DNA of 64,000 nt from Antilocapra americana (lineage: Eukaryota > Chordata > Mammalia > Artiodactyla > Antilocapridae): positions 8,428,638 through 8,492,637 of the forward strand of contig ML660203.1 of assembly GCA_007570785.1 (NCBI GenBank), in the 5' to 3' direction. A program made the position numbers and the translations under genes. How positions within the stretch are numbered: position 1 is the stretch's first letter; the number at the start of each line of letters is the position of its first letter. Shown here one piece after another: positions 12,348-24,400 of the stretch. The notes beneath the pieces were generated by a model that was not told where the DNA came from, did no database searches, and was given only the letters and a program-made list of their open reading frames with translations.

Positions 12348-13045
12348 TTGTTGTTCAGTCACTAAACTGTGTCTGACTCTTTGTGACTCCTAGACCACAG
12401 CATACCAGGCTTCCCCATCCTTCAGCATCTCCCGGAGTTTGCTCAAATTCATATCCATTTGTTGATGATGCCATCCAACAATCTCATCCTCTTCTGCCTC
12501 CTTCTCCTGCCCTCAATCTGACCCAGTATCAGGGTCTTTTCCGATGAGTCACCTCTTTACATCAGGTGGCCAAAGTATTGGAGCTTCACCTTCAGCATCA
12601 GTCCTTTCAATGAATGAATATTCAGGGTTGGTTTCCTTTAGGATTGACGGGTTTGATCTCCTTGCTGTTCAAGGGAATCTAAAGAGACTTCTTCAGCACC
12701 ACAGTTCGAAAGCATCAATCTTCAGCACTCAGCCTACTTTACAGTCCAACTGTCACATCCGTATATGACTAATGGAGAAACTATAACTTTGACTAGATGG
12801 ATCTTTGTCAGCAAAGTCATGTCTCTGCCTTTTAATATGCTATCTAGGTATGTCATAGCTTTCCCTCCAAGGAGCACACATCTTTTAATTTCATGGCTGC
12901 AGTCACTGTCTGCTTGTTTTTGAAGCCCAAGAAAATAAGTCTGTCACTGCTTCCATTTTTCCCCACCTATCTGCTATGGAATGACGGGACTGGATGCCAT
13001 GATCTTAGTTCTCTGAATGCTGAGTTTTAAGCCAGCTTCTCCAGT
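12348..13045 (-). mobile_element. BovB (RTE) LINE 3' fragment
   Basis: About 700 bases of BovB in antisense: gatgccatccaacaatctca, gcatcagtcctttcaatga, ttaatttcatggctgcagtc, actggatgccatgatcttag. It is the remnant of the C-terminal reverse transcriptase region, with several frameshifts and stops. Confidence 0.9.
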
Positions 13046-13409
13046 ATGCCCAAGTAACGCCTATACTCGTCTATTAGTCCTGGCAAAGGGCTAGACATAG
13101 AGACAATAAATGTTTGGTGGCTGAATAAACACCACCACTTTTCTGTTTCTATAAGAGATTGGACCACGTCTCTCTCCTGCTTAAAGTCTTGCCCAAACTC
13201 CCACCACTCCTGATCTGTCCCTCTCCAGACTCTGAGAACATACATGTTCTGTGAACCCTCAATACTTCTGCTCACACTGTCCCTTCTGCCTGCTCTTACA
13301 TTTCACTCTCATTCTGGAAATCTTATCCTTTAATCTCACTTCCTTGCAGATACCCTTAACTCCCTGGCCCCTCTTGTCCTCCATCACACCTGCCTGGATA
13401 AAGCCCCAC

Positions 13410-13525
13410 TGTAGGACAACCCACTCCAGTATTCTTGCCTGGAGAATCCCATGGACAGAGGAGGCTGGTGGGCTACAGCCCCCGTGGTCACAAAGAGTTG
13501 GACATGACTGAGGCAACTTGGCACA
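13410..13525 (+). mobile_element. Bov-tA SINE, 3' portion
   Basis: tattcttgcctggagaatcc and agagttggacatgactgagg are diagnostic. The tRNA-like half is missing. Confidence 0.85.
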
Positions 13526-13777
13526 CGCACATGTAGGTCCATCAGATTCTCCACATTTTCCACTCCTGCACCCAGGCAGCTGATTATGCTAGAGATGCTG
13601 ATGGGTCTCACTTTAAATGTACAGCCACAGAAAGTAGTTCCTCTGTGGGTGAGGGGACTCTGTGCCTGGATGTGTAAAAAAAAAAGGTCTTCTAAGGAGC
13701 CCAGAATGTCTCCATCTTAAACTGAGTGGTTACACATACATATACATGAATAAACGTTCATCAGAATACACAGTTAA

Positions 13778-14090
13778 GGGGCGTCCCTGGTAGTCTAGTG
13801 GTTAAGAATCCGTCTGCCAGTGGAGGGGACACAGGTTGGAACTCTGGTCTGGGAAGATTCCACATGTCGAGGAGCAACTGAGCCCATGCGCCACAACTAC
13901 TGAGACTGTGCTCTAGAAGCCGGGAGCCACAACTGAGCCCATGAGCTGCAATTACTGAAGCCTGCGCCCTAGAGCCTATGCTCCGCAACAAGAGAAGCCG
14001 CCCTAATGAGAAGCCTGAGCACTGCAACTAGAAAAAGCCAGCTCAGCAACAAAGACCCATTTCAGCCTAAATAAATTAATTAATTAAAGT
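13778..14090 (+). mobile_element. CHR-2-type long SINE
   Basis: tRNA-Glu-like head (ccctggtagtctagtggtta) followed by the long CHR-2 body: ccacaactactgagactgtg, gctccgcaacaagagaagcc, caacaaagacccatttcagc, and an A-rich tail. Confidence 0.88.
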
Positions 14091-14654
14091 TTAGAGGAAA
14101 AAAAAGAAACATAAAGCAAATCCATGTAATGGAAAAAATTTTTTTTAACAAATATAGCACCCTGGTGCAGGATGTTGACAGTGGGGAAGACTGTAGGTGT
14201 GAGGGCAAGAGACAGGGACTCTCTATACTTTCTGCTCAGTTTTGCTATGAACCTAAAACTGTTCTGAAAAATAAAATCTCTCTCTCTTTTTTTTAATCCC
14301 CTATACTTACTGCCAACTCTCAAATTTCTATCTCTAACCCAGGGCTCACATCTAGATGCTTGACTTTTATTCAACCATCTGCTCAACATCTCCACTTGGT
14401 GATGAAAAAGGAATCCCATATTTTAAATGTCTAAAATCAAATGGCTGGTTTTCCCCATTTCAGCAAATATTCTATCAGTACTTTGACCAAAAGTTCTTGG
14501 AGTCTTCCTTGATTCTCCTCTGTCTCTCAAAACATCATCGGAAAATCTACTGGCTATACCTCAGAAAAATACCCAGACTCTGATCCCTTCTCATCATCTC
14601 TATATCCTAGGTACAGGACACAGAATGGGGAATCAAAGCCACATCTTGTCAAGC

Positions 14655-14815
14655 TCAGAAGCCAGACTATCTGGATTCAAATCCCAAATCCATTACTTAA
14701 CAGTTGCACAACTTTGGGCAACTTACTCAACTGCTGTGTCTCTGTTTCCTCATGTATAAAATGGTGATAATAAAAGTATACACTTCATTGTATTGTGAGG
14801 ATCAAATGGGGTATA
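14655..14815 (+). mobile_element. MIR
   Basis: Sense MIR: gactatctggattcaaatcc, caactttgggcaacttactc, tgtttcctcatgtataaaat, tgtgaggatcaaatgg. Confidence 0.85.
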
Positions 14816-14816
14816 G

Positions 14817-14835
14817 GATTAGGGTTAGGGTTTAG
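14817..14835 (+). repeat. Short telomere-like (TTAGGG) motif
   Basis: About two and a half TTAGGG units (ggattagggttagggttta) directly after the MIR. Too short to be functional by itself. Confidence 0.8.
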
Positions 14836-15697
14836 ACTTGTGCCTAATGGAGTAAGTCACTTATTAAATACGAAATATTAGCAAAGACACAAGGATGACA
14901 GGACACAATTAACAATCCTTGGCCAGCAAAGCTACAGCCAAAGCCAAATACTTCACTGGCCATAAACTTCTTGAGGGCCCTACTAGCTGAAGTGAATGAT
15001 TTCTCTTTATTCCAAAGTACCTAGTATAATGCCTCAATACACATATGTGGAAAGCTCAGAAGTGAGGTAGCTTTTTTTTTAAAAAAGGTGGCACGAGAAG
15101 TGAAAAGGTAGGAACCAGGAACCCAGACTTGATCAGTGCAAATAATCCTAATAAAAAAGAAATAGAAAAGAAAGAGAGCTAAGGACATTATGGAACTCAG
15201 ATTCTGAAATCCTTTGTAAAAGAAATGGAAGGAGACCATGATCAACTTAAATGGAAACAAGGTGGTGGAAACATGCCAAAGAGTCAGGAAAGCAAAAGAC
15301 AGAAGGAGCTTTTTTCACTGTGTTCAAAGTAAGAACAGGGAAGGCCAAGCCTACTGTTCAGGACAGATGGTGCGCTCCCACCAGATGACAGGAAGAAGGC
15401 AGAAGGCATCAGAAAAAGCAGTTTCCATTTCATCTACCAAGCATTATTACTAGGAAACTGCAGCCTCTTATACATTAAACAGTTAGCTTATAGATGCAAT
15501 GGCGGAAATAAGAGGGCAGGCAGGATTATTCCATTTACAGAGATGGATATGTGGAAAGTTCACCCCATAGTGGTCAATTAGAATGTGGATTCTTACCAAT
15601 ATTCTATAATCTGTTTGGTGAGATAAACTGCTTTGAGAACTAATGATCTCCATGGAAAATCTAAATGCATTTTATAAATGCCTGTCTCTCAGAAAAC

Positions 15698-16008
15698 AGG
15701 CTTCCCTGATAGCTCAATTGGTAAAGAATCTGCCTGTAATGCAGGAAACCCTAATTGGATTCCTGGGTCGGGAATATCTGCTGGAGAAGGGATAGGCCAC
15801 CTGCTCCAGTATTCTTGGGCTTCCCTTGTGGCTCAGTTGGTAAAGAATCCGCCTGCAATGTGGGAGGCCTGGGTTCGATCCCTGGGTTGGGAAGATCCCT
15901 TGGAGAAGGAAAAGGCTATCCACTCTAGCATTCTGGCCTGGAGAATTCCATGGACTGTAGAGTCCATGGGGTCACAAAGAGTCGGACACAACAGAGAAAC
16001 TTTCACTG
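15698..16008 (+). mobile_element. Bov-tA SINEs, tandem pair
   Basis: A first truncated copy (15698-15817, gatagctcaattggtaaaga) runs directly into a complete second copy (15818-16008, gtggctcagttggtaaagaa, ctgggttcgatccctgggtt, agagtcggacacaacagag). The flanks cagaaaacag (about 15690) and gagaaaacag (about 16008) look like a target duplication for the unit. Confidence 0.88.
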
Positions 16009-16034
16009 AGAAAACAGAAATTCTATTTCTGAGT

Positions 16035-16165
16035 GAATTCCCAGGCAGTTCAGTGGTTAGAACTCTGCACTTTCAATGACAAGGGCCCAAGTTCAATCCC
16101 TGGTCAGGGAACTAAGATCCCACTAACTGCACAGCATGCGTCCCCCCCCCAAAATAGGAAAAAAA
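16035..16165 (+). mobile_element. CHR-1-type SINE
   Basis: aggcagttcagtggttagaa head, agttcaatccctggtcaggg box, C-run and A-rich tail (ccccccccccaaaatagg). Confidence 0.85.
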
Positions 16166-16274
16166 ATTCTAATTCAATGATTTTGGGGGAATCTTGTAAT
16201 TTAAGAAAACCTGGGTTGGGTGTTTTATAAATACATTCTGGAAAGGTACACAAAACACTACCATCAAACAAAAC

Positions 16275-16470
16275 CGAGTCAGGAGGCCTCAGACTCAGCA
16301 GCGATTAACTTCTAACCCTGGTCAAGCCATCCTGTCTCTGAGCTTCAGTTCCCAGTGGGCTTGCTATGGGGGAGTAAATGAGATGGTCCGTGGAAAGCAA
16401 ATAGCATCACACCTGATACCTAGAAAATCTTTGATAAACGTTCGCTATCATTGTTACTGTTAATAGTTTA
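16275..16470 (+). mobile_element. MIR
   Basis: Diverged sense MIR: caagccatcctgtctctgag, ggagtaaatgagatggtc, tttgataaacgttcgc. Confidence 0.65.
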
Positions 16471-16679
16471 ACAGAAGTAGAAAATGTGCAGTTTACAAAG
16501 GTGAGTTTGCAAAGGTGAACCCTTAAACAAGGTTCTGTTTAAGCAATACAGACAAAATTAATCAAAACTACAGACCCTTTATAAAAGCATTAATCCAGAA
16601 AGATCACTCGAAGTCACATTTTTGTCTCCATTACACTTCTGTCATGTGTTTTGAAAAGTAACTCTTCTCATCCCCCACC

Positions 16680-16710
<31 letters not shown>

Positions 16711-16711
16711 G
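16680..16711 (+). repeat. (TA)n and poly-T simple repeat
   Basis: An alternating TA run followed by a run of about 15 T. Likely length-polymorphic. Confidence 0.9.
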
Positions 16712-16794
16712 CAACTAGTAGCCAATCTAGGAAATAGGGAAGCACACACAGAAAAAATATCACCAGAGAAAGGAATCACCTGGGAGATATGGCC

Positions 16795-17000
16795 AAGCTT
16801 TGGAGTCAGATCAACAGGATTTTAAATCCCAGCTCTACCACTCACCAGCTCTGAAATTTGGGCCACAGGACTTTTGCCTCTGTTCTTCCCTCATTTGAAA
16901 AATTGAAACAATAAAGAACCTCACAGGTTGTTGAGAAATCTTAATGGAGACACTGCACATGGAGAGCCTGGCAGTCAGTCCTCTACCTAGTTGCTATCTA
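16795..17000 (+). mobile_element. MIR
   Basis: Sense MIR: tttggagtcagatcaaca, aaatcccagctctaccactc, then an A-rich degenerate 3' half. Confidence 0.7.
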
Positions 17001-17024
17001 ATTTTATAACACTAAAAAACATTT

Positions 17025-17712
17025 TCTCAAGGGAATCCTCATACACTGTTGGTGGAAATGCAAATTGGTATAGCCACTATGGAAAACAGTATAGGGGCTT
17101 CTCAAAAAACTAAAAAGAGAGCTACCTTATGATCCAACAATCCCACTCCTGGGTGGGATTGGAAAAATATTCGGAAAAAAAATGAAAACTCTAATTCAAA
17201 AAGATACATGCACCTCCATGTTCATACCAGCACTATTTATGAAGACAATAGCCAAGACATGGGAACAATGAAAGTGCCCATCAACAACTGGCTTAAGAAG
17301 GTGTGGTATAAACATATATAATGGAATATTACTTAGCCATTAAAAAGAATGAAATATGACATTTGCAGTGACATGGATGGAACTAGAGAATATTATGCTT
17401 AGTAAAGTAAAATAGTCAGAGAAAGACAAATACTACACATTATATGTGGAATATAAAAAACAATATAAATGAATCTATAAACAAAATAGACTCACAAACA
17501 TAGAAAACTTCTGGTTACCAAAGAGAGGGAGGGGAGAAACTAGGTGTATGGGATTAACAGAAACAAACTACTGTACATAACATAAATAAGCCACAGGAGT
17601 TACTGTTTAGTACAAAGAATTTTTATACCTTGTCACACCCATAATGGAATATAATTTTTTAAAAAACTGAATCACTATTGTGAATAAACTATAGTATAAT
17701 TAAAAAAAACGT
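17025..17712 (+). mobile_element. L1 3' end
   Basis: cactgttggtggaaatgcaa, tatgatccaacaatcccact, gcagtgacatggatggaact, and the 3' UTR ending in an A-rich tail. Stops break the ORF2 remnant. Confidence 0.85.
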
Positions 17713-18587
17713 TTTTTCTCTCAAGCTTAAAATGTAAGCAATCAAAACAACCTAGGAAAATGTTTTCCTACAATCATCTGGAACTCAGTTCACAAATTTT
17801 ATTGAGCATCTATTATATGCTAGGTTCAATTTTGAGGCAATGGAAATATATTAGAGAACAGAACAGACAGCCCACCTGTGGCTGCCTTGAAAATACATCC
17901 TTCACATCCTTAGCAAGTGCTAATAATGACCGCAGCTGTAGCAGCATGACACTCATCACCACCTCTGTTCCATCGCCACACTTTCTAGGGCTGTCCCCAG
18001 CCAATGGCTGAGTGAGCAGGGATAGATGGAGACAAGACCTGACAGCACCTTTGGCTTGAGGACTCACCATCTCCACTGCCAAAACCTTCTGAGTACTGCA
18101 CTGAATTCTAGGACTTCCTATCATCCTCCTTTCTCCTTTCCAGGGATCACACTCACAAAACAGTCCATAGCTCTCTCCAGTCTCTTCACCTCATTCCCCA
18201 TTTCTCCCACTTACAAATAAATCAACTGCACTGTTTCTCAGAAATCAGTCCTAACACCCTATTCCTTAGTGAGTTAGCATTCTAGTGAGGAAGACAGTAA
18301 ACAAAATAATCAAATCAAGTAAGTATAGACTGGCAAAAGTATAACATGAGCAAAGTCTTTGAAGTACTCTGTTTCCTGTTAGTTCTGACGCTTACAAGAA
18401 TCTATACATGGGTTAAAACTCAGGCATACCCACCAAAAAAAAAAGGGAAATTTTACTATATGCACATAAAAAATCTTTAATGTAAAAATCAAATTATACT
18501 GTAAGAGTATTGAGAAGAAACTCACATTACTTAATTTAGAGTCCTATTTGTAACAAATATAATTTATCCTGGGGGAAAGGGTACGTA

Positions 18588-18749
18588 ATTTTTTTATATA
18601 TTTATTTATGTGGCCATGCCAGGTGTTAGTTGTAACATGTGAGCTCTTGGTTGTGGCATATGGGATCTAATTCCCAGACCACAGAACGAACCTGGGTCCT
18701 CTGCATTGGGAGCTCAGAATCTTAACCACTGGACCACTAGGGAAGTCCC
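18588..18749 (-). mobile_element. CHR-1-type SINE
   Basis: Antisense: T-rich tail first, then ggttgtggcatatgggatct, cttaaccactggaccactag and ggaagtcccc at the head. Confidence 0.85.
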
Positions 18750-18965
18750 CATAATTTTTTTAAATGTCAGGAAAATCTTAAATTTCACTCGGATTTTAAT
18801 ACCAGTATTGTAACTGTGAAACTATTTTGTATGTAATACAGAATAAAGCAAATGGGTTAATATATTAGTGTGATTAGAAACAAAGACTATTAATATAAAA
18901 GAAAGGCAAAATTTTAAAAATTACAAAATGTTCCATTTAAATTAGAAATACAAAAATGAACTCAC

Positions 18966-19079
18966 AGGGACTTCCCTGGTGGTCCAGTAGTTAAGACTCT
19001 GTGCTCCCAATGCAGGGGGCATGGGTTTGGCTGGTCTGGGAACCAAGAATCCGCATGCCACGTGGTGTGGCCAAAAAAT
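18966..19079 (+). mobile_element. CHR-1-type SINE
   Basis: gggacttccctggtggtcc head and tggtgtggccaaaaaataaa tail. aaaatgaactca occurs on both sides as the target duplication. Confidence 0.9.
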
Positions 19080-20239
19080 AAAAATGAACTCATAATGTTT
19101 CAAAACAACTATTTCTTAGCTCCAACCACTAAAAATAGTCTTAAAAGCAATGACATTCTAGCAGCAATACACAAACCCAGTGCCTAACTTAGAACTAAGT
19201 TCTAAGTACCACTTCTAACTAAAAGAAACCAGGTATCCTTGGAGAAATGGACAGGGTCTGGGAGCAGTACGGGTGAAATAAATCTGGGGCTTCTAGTAAT
19301 GCCAGAAAATAAGGAATACTCAACGACTAACAGGAGTGTGTCAAAAGATCAAAGAGCCTGTCACCAACCAAGTTTGGGAAAATTTTAGCACAAAAGAAAA
19401 TAATGAATATAACTGACTACAACACCACACTGAATAATCTCAGTCCTTAGTGATCTTTAAAAAGAATAAAGAAAAAAAAGTGCTCTTCTTATAAAAGAAC
19501 ATCAGCTGTAACAATAAAACATTGAATGAGAGAGGTGGAAAAAAATCACTATTCTTCCACTTCTGGTAAAATAACTGATTAAGGTAAGGATTATCAATGG
19601 ATGCTAAAAATCATTAGGTAAATGGTATAGGGAAACACTTAAGATATATTCCAAAGTATCCCCACAAATTATTTAGTACTCTGACAGGGAAAAATACACT
19701 TTTAAGATGGTGAGAAATGGCAGTCATTATTTTAACCTGGAACAGAGAGTGGGATGACATAGCTTTATGTGTCCCCTGATGGGATGCGATACGAAACACA
19801 CAGCATTACCATTCAACCATTCTACAACACAATGTTTAACCTGAAGTCTAAACCTAACTTCTGGTTTATAGGAAATGGAGAATACAAGAAACAAGTTAAA
19901 CTCGCCATGAGAAAACAATGCGACCAACTCAGAATGTAGAATCGTCTACAAAATAAATGTTGCTTAAAAATAATGTCAGGAAAGGCAAAGAGTAGGGGAG
20001 GGGAGAAGGATTATCATGGAATAAAAGTAACTAAAGAGACATAAATCTGAATAGATTCTGATATTAGATATTATGAAATTATTGCTAATTATAATTAATT
20101 ACATTACAATAAGTATATAAAGTATGATAGGTAAATATATTAACAATTAGTGAATACAGGTGGAAGGCATAGTATTCATTGCACTATTCTCTGAACTTTT
20201 GATTATGCTTAAATCTTTTCATAATAAAAAGCTGAAACT

Positions 20240-20285
20240 CGGGCTTCCCTGGTGATCCAATGGTTAAAACTCTGCAACTTCCAGT
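20240..20285 (+). mobile_element. CHR-1-type SINE head only
   Basis: gggcttccctggtgatccaa then ggttaaaactctgcaactt, after which similarity stops. A truncated remnant. Confidence 0.75.
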
Positions 20286-20579
20286 AAAACTGAAAAGGTG
20301 TTTATCACATCACTTAACAAATTCACTGGAGTAGGGCTACTCAGACTGCAGTACACTGTAAAATCAGTAGACTGTAAAATCAAATTAATGGTTCACAACC
20401 AGCAGTTTTGTGTGTATATTAGGAAACATTAGAGTATATTGGTATTAAGGTTAAGGACTGTTTCACAGAAGTTTTGCTTCTTTTAAATTTATATTGTGTA
20501 TATGACAAGTACCACACTGGCTTTCTTTAAAATATTTCTTATACTAGATTATGTTCAAAAAAGTTTGAAAGTCATTACC

Positions 20580-21060
20580 CAAGAAATATTCTTGCACATA
20601 TGCACAAAGAGATAACTTAGAAATGTTCAGGGTTGCACTGTGTATCAAGTGAAGAACTAGAATCTAAATGTCCATCAATAGGAGACTAAATAAACAAAAT
20701 ATGGTATATTCATACAGTGGAACTCTACACAGAAATGAGGCCAAATACCTATTCCAATATGGGTAAATCACAAAAACATCAACTACAGAAAAGAAACAAA
20801 TAATATGAGAACACTTAGATGAATTCCTTAAAAACACTCAAAGTGATGCTAACTAGTATTATTTATGGATACATACAGTAGAAATGTAAAACGTGGGAAG
20901 GACAGAACTAACTGCAGGATGCTGGCTGCCTCTAAGGAAGGCAAGAGTGGAACTGAATTGGAAAGGGCATAAAAGATACTACCATCATACCAGGAACATT
21001 TCATGTCCTTTATTTTTTAAAATACAAATAAAACAAAAGCGTTAAAATTCAATAATTCTG
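20580..21060 (+). mobile_element. Old L1 3' region
   Basis: aatgtccatcaataggagac, atggtatattcatacagtgg and a 3' UTR-like purine-rich end. Diverged. Confidence 0.65.
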
Positions 21061-21469
21061 AGTGACAAGTACACAGATTATCTTATGGTTAGCTGTAGTT
21101 TCAAACTCTTTCAATATTTTAATTTTTTCTCCAAATCTAAAAAGAATTCTTTCTATTGATTAAGCTGCCTTAAAAATTACTGAAAGAAACCAAAAAAGGG
21201 AAATAATTACAGAAACAAGCAGGTGCTCAAAGGGTCTAATTCTTATATCAAATCTCCCAGCCCCAAAAGGCAGTAGAGACATATTCTACCCCAATTCCCC
21301 TTCTTCTCTTCCCATCTTCTTCTAAACACCAGGTGCTGGTCAGCCTGTCTATTTTGACACTCAAAAGCACTACAGCCTTCCTTATGAAAACTCACAGAAA
21401 GGTTTGAATTTTGAAATCCTCACTTTCACTTTAAGCATAAACAAAAGACTAAACTCTAGGATATCCTCA

Positions 21470-21690
21470 ACAACAACCACCACTTTACAGTTTACAAGGC
21501 CTTTCCCCACACATCCTGTTACTTGATTCTCGGAAAAACTCCGTTGAGGTCAGTATTACTAATACCCACATTTACAGATGAAGCTGATGCTCAGAGTAGC
21601 TAATTACCAACCAGAGGTCATGAGTCAGTGACAAAGTTGGGACTACAACCTCTCAGGTTCTGAAGCTAATCATCCCTACGATGTGATGAC
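21470..21690 (-). mobile_element. MIR
   Basis: Antisense MIR: cacatttacagatgaagctg, ggtcatgagtcagtgacaaa, gttgggactacaacctc. About 400 bases upstream of PHF20 exon 2 in plus coordinates. Confidence 0.8.
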
Positions 21691-22098
21691 TAAGTTTCAA
21701 CGGTACAACAACACACCCAGAAAACAGAAAGGGTTGTTTACAACACACAAGTTGCTCTGATCTAACCCCTCTTTTCTTCATTCTTCCATCTCTGGCCTTT
21801 CAGACAGGCAGCCAAGAATAAGTTACCACTAGCAACTCTTCCCTTCCCTATTGCCACTCCTGCTTCTTCTTCCCATAACTCCTCCAGATGAACAGGCAGA
21901 AAAGGGGAACACTTATACCTGGACAGTCCCCTCAACACAGGGATCCCAGCACCAAAGAGAAAGACATTACCACAGCTCTAGACTTAAGAATCAGGGAGCA
22001 GGAACACACTACAGAAAAGCCTAGGCTACCCCTCTTTATCAGTGCTGGCAAATATCCTTTACTGAAGGGATTTAATTAACAGAAAAATGTAAAAGTAC

Positions 22099-22213
22099 CA
22101 GTTTTTTAATCGGTCCCGGGCTTCCAACTGGGCTCCCACTTCAAAGCTGATTCCTCGTCTGTTAGGTGGATGCTTTGTCATTTTCAGTCATCAACGGGGC
22201 TGCTTTTATTCTC
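22099..22213 (-). CDS. PHF20: PHF20 exon 2: start codon and N-terminus
   Basis: This 115-base minus-strand exon holds 32 bases of 5' UTR and the first 83 coding bases. The acceptor is ttggctttttcag and the donor is GTACTT, a non-optimal 5' splice site (A at +3 but C at +4). The ATG is at 22181-22179 and encodes [20 protein letters not shown] then ARDRLKN, ending with TG of the Trp28 codon. This is the PHF20 N-terminus as I know it and begins Tudor domain 1, which exon 3 completes. An in-frame TGA nine bases upstream fixes this ATG as the first possible start, and A at -3 gives acceptable Kozak context. A short out-of-frame uORF overlaps the start. The adjoining introns are about 21 kb and 18 kb. 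Confidence 0.97.
22162..22191 (-). promoter_or_regulatory. uORF overlapping the PHF20 start codon
   Basis: An ATG ten bases upstream of the PHF20 ATG opens a nine-residue frame (MTENDKAST) that ends in TAA inside the PHF20 coding region. Its context is weak (T at -3, A at +4), so most ribosomes should scan past it. Confidence 0.6.
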
Positions 22214-22436
22214 CTGAAAAAGCCAATTAAATATTTATGAAACTTAGGCAAAGTCTGCCCAGAGTGGAGTATCACTCACTACACATAAAAGACAAACAGG
22301 CATTATTCAAAACACAAAGCTCCAGGAAACCGCGTCAACGCCCTGCTTTACTCCTTGCCCTCATCCTAGCACAGGTGTGCCCTCCACTGGTTCCTCCTCT
22401 ATCACACAGGATCTTGCTGTCTCTGGAACTGGAAAG

Positions 22437-22650
22437 GGGTGCTCAGTTGCCTCAGTCACGTCCAGCTCTTGTCGACCCCATGGACTGCAGCCCCCAGGCT
22501 CCTCTATCCCCAGGATTATATAGGCAAGAATACTGGAGTAGGTTGCCATGCCCTCCTCCAGGGGATCTTCCCAAACCAGGGATGGAACCTGTGTCTCTTA
22601 CGTCTTCTGCACTGGCAGGCAGGTTCTTTACCTCTAGTACCACCCGAGAA
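22437..22650 (-). mobile_element. Bov-tA SINE
   Basis: Complete antisense copy: ccatggactgcagcccccag, ggatcttcccaaaccaggga, ggcaggttctttacctctag. A 165-residue plus-strand frame across it is a by-product of the SINE. Confidence 0.9.
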
Positions 22651-22991
22651 GGCCCTAACACTGCTTACCAAGGATTCATCTGTAAGGGGGACTCCTCAGA
22701 ACACCAAAGAAAAAGTCACTCAGAAGTAAATTGAATCATGTGCTGAAGACAAACAGTAAGAAACATCTGCTGAGAGACTACATAAAAATGGTCAAGACCA
22801 AAACAGACACAATTCCTGGCCTCCTGAAGCCTCCAGTCTACTGGGGAAGAAAAAAAAAAATGTAGCCACTAAAACAGACAAACTACTTAACTGCAAACTT
22901 CAACTGCTATGAATTTTAAGTGCTACAAAGGAAGGAAACAAAAGCTGAACTCCAATTTCCGGACCTTTACTTTTGGAAGGCTGGACAAAAG

Positions 22992-23036
22992 TATCTATCT
23001 ATCTATCTATCTATCTATTTATTTTATCTATTTATT
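22992..23036 (+). repeat. (TCTA)n microsatellite
   Basis: About seven perfect TCTA units followed by degenerate TTTA units. Confidence 0.95.
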
Positions 23037-24079
23037 CATTCTTTGTTCTATTTGTATTTTCTGCTTCTTCTTGAGTAAATTCTGACAAACTGGATTGGTG
23101 ATCATTGTCCATATGAGTAAAATTGATCTTTAGGGGCTAGCGGTGGTTCTGCTGGAGATGTAGCCACTCTGAGCTCTTGGGGCACTTGAGCAGGCCACCT
23201 TCATATAGCAAGGCCAACTCCCAGTAAATTCTCTCCCACTGAACTTTGGATCCCAATAGCCTATACTGCCCAAGCAATGCCAGAGCACTGTCAGGGTAAT
23301 ATCTGCCTCATATCACAAGGGCAATCTTTGCAATGGATGAACAAGGAGTAATCACAGAAGTGGGTCTTCATATCTAATGTGTACATACCATCACATTTTC
23401 TTGCAATATATTACATGAAAAAGCAGGATGTAAAATTATATCCCTCTGAACTCACAGTAAAATTCATGTGCATTAAAAAAAAAAAAAAAAGACTGGAAGG
23501 AAAAAAAAAACACAGGCTGTAAGTGATCTCTCCCTCTTAAACAGTTTCCTAAATTTACAATTTTTCACAACGGAAATTTCCCATGAGGAAAAAAAAAAGT
23601 GTAAATGATGAGCTATCCATTATATTTAAACAACACATTCCAAAGGGCTGATATTGGGGAACACATAAAGCAATTATCAGACTAAGACAGGAACAGTTGA
23701 CAGTTTCAACTGAAAAGCTATGTCAAGCAAGAGTATTTGGACAATATGGACCTTAGGAAAGGGCAAGTCAGAGGTCTGACTGGCTATACTTCACACTCTC
23801 CAGGAAAATGAGATATCAAACCTAATATAAGTAAAAAGTCTTCATTCTGACTTGCCTGAAAAAGCACCTCAAATTATCTTCATGACTTTATGCATACCAA
23901 GTAATATTCAGATTAATAGCTTTGCCTCTCAGATCATATGAAAAAATGATGGCACACAAGAAGAAAGAGTGACACGGAAAACTCACCGGAGCAGCTAGTA
24001 TTTATTAGACTTCATGCAGGGAGACAGTTCTCTTTTAGAAATGGCATTAATGTAATAGGATTAAATTCTTGGCCTTTAA

Positions 24080-24260
24080 TCCTCAACTCCACCCCTTATT
24101 AGGGGTGAATTTGGGTGAATTACCTAATCCCTCAGCATTTGTTTCTTCTCCCTAAAACAGGGATGGTGATACCAGGTACCTATCTCCAGGTGAAGACTAA
24201 ATGAAAAAATCCATTTAAGGGATGGTATAAGGACTATATAGTTAGCAGCTAATTATAATC
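24080..24260 (+). mobile_element. MIR
   Basis: Sense MIR: gtgaattacctaatccctca, ctccctaaaacagggatggt, gatggtataaggacta. Confidence 0.65.
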
Positions 24261-24289
24261 CTACTATCACATAAGGAGAAATTTGGTTT

Positions 24290-24400
24290 AAAGTAATTGG
24301 GCCAAGGTTCTGGTACTAAGTGACCAGCCCCAGAACAAAAGCCCAGGTCTGCTTGATTTCTGAATTAATTCTTTTACCACACAGCTTCCCTAAGGAGGCC
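24290..24400 (-). mobile_element. MIR
   Basis: Antisense MIR core next to a sense MIR: taattgggccaaggttctgg, acaaaagcccaggtctgctt. Confidence 0.55.

Larger units (their letters stand above)
1047..22098 (-). other. PHF20: PHF20 intron 2
   Basis: A roughly 21-kb intron between exons 2 and 3, with donor GTACTT at 22098 and acceptor AG at 1048-1047. It is filled with L1, BovB, SINE, MIR and MLT1 sequence, listed separately. I see no further PHF20 coding exon. The stretches 1047-1900, 2044-4359, 11093-11689, 11851-12347, 14091-14650, 14836-15697, 19080-20239 and 21061-21469 hold nothing I can name. Confidence 0.85.

Noticed and set aside
15819..15900. tRNA-like sequence at SINE heads (also at many other CHR and Bov-tA copies)
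   Set aside because: The box A/B-like words are the tRNA-Glu-derived promoters of SINEs; the cloverleaf is incomplete and the copies carry SINE bodies and A-rich tails, so these are not tRNA genes.
22237..22734. Plus-strand 165-codon frame next to PHF20 exon 2
   Set aside because: Its second half is an antisense Bov-tA SINE (peptides typical of translated ruminant SINEs) and it has no splice or promoter context.
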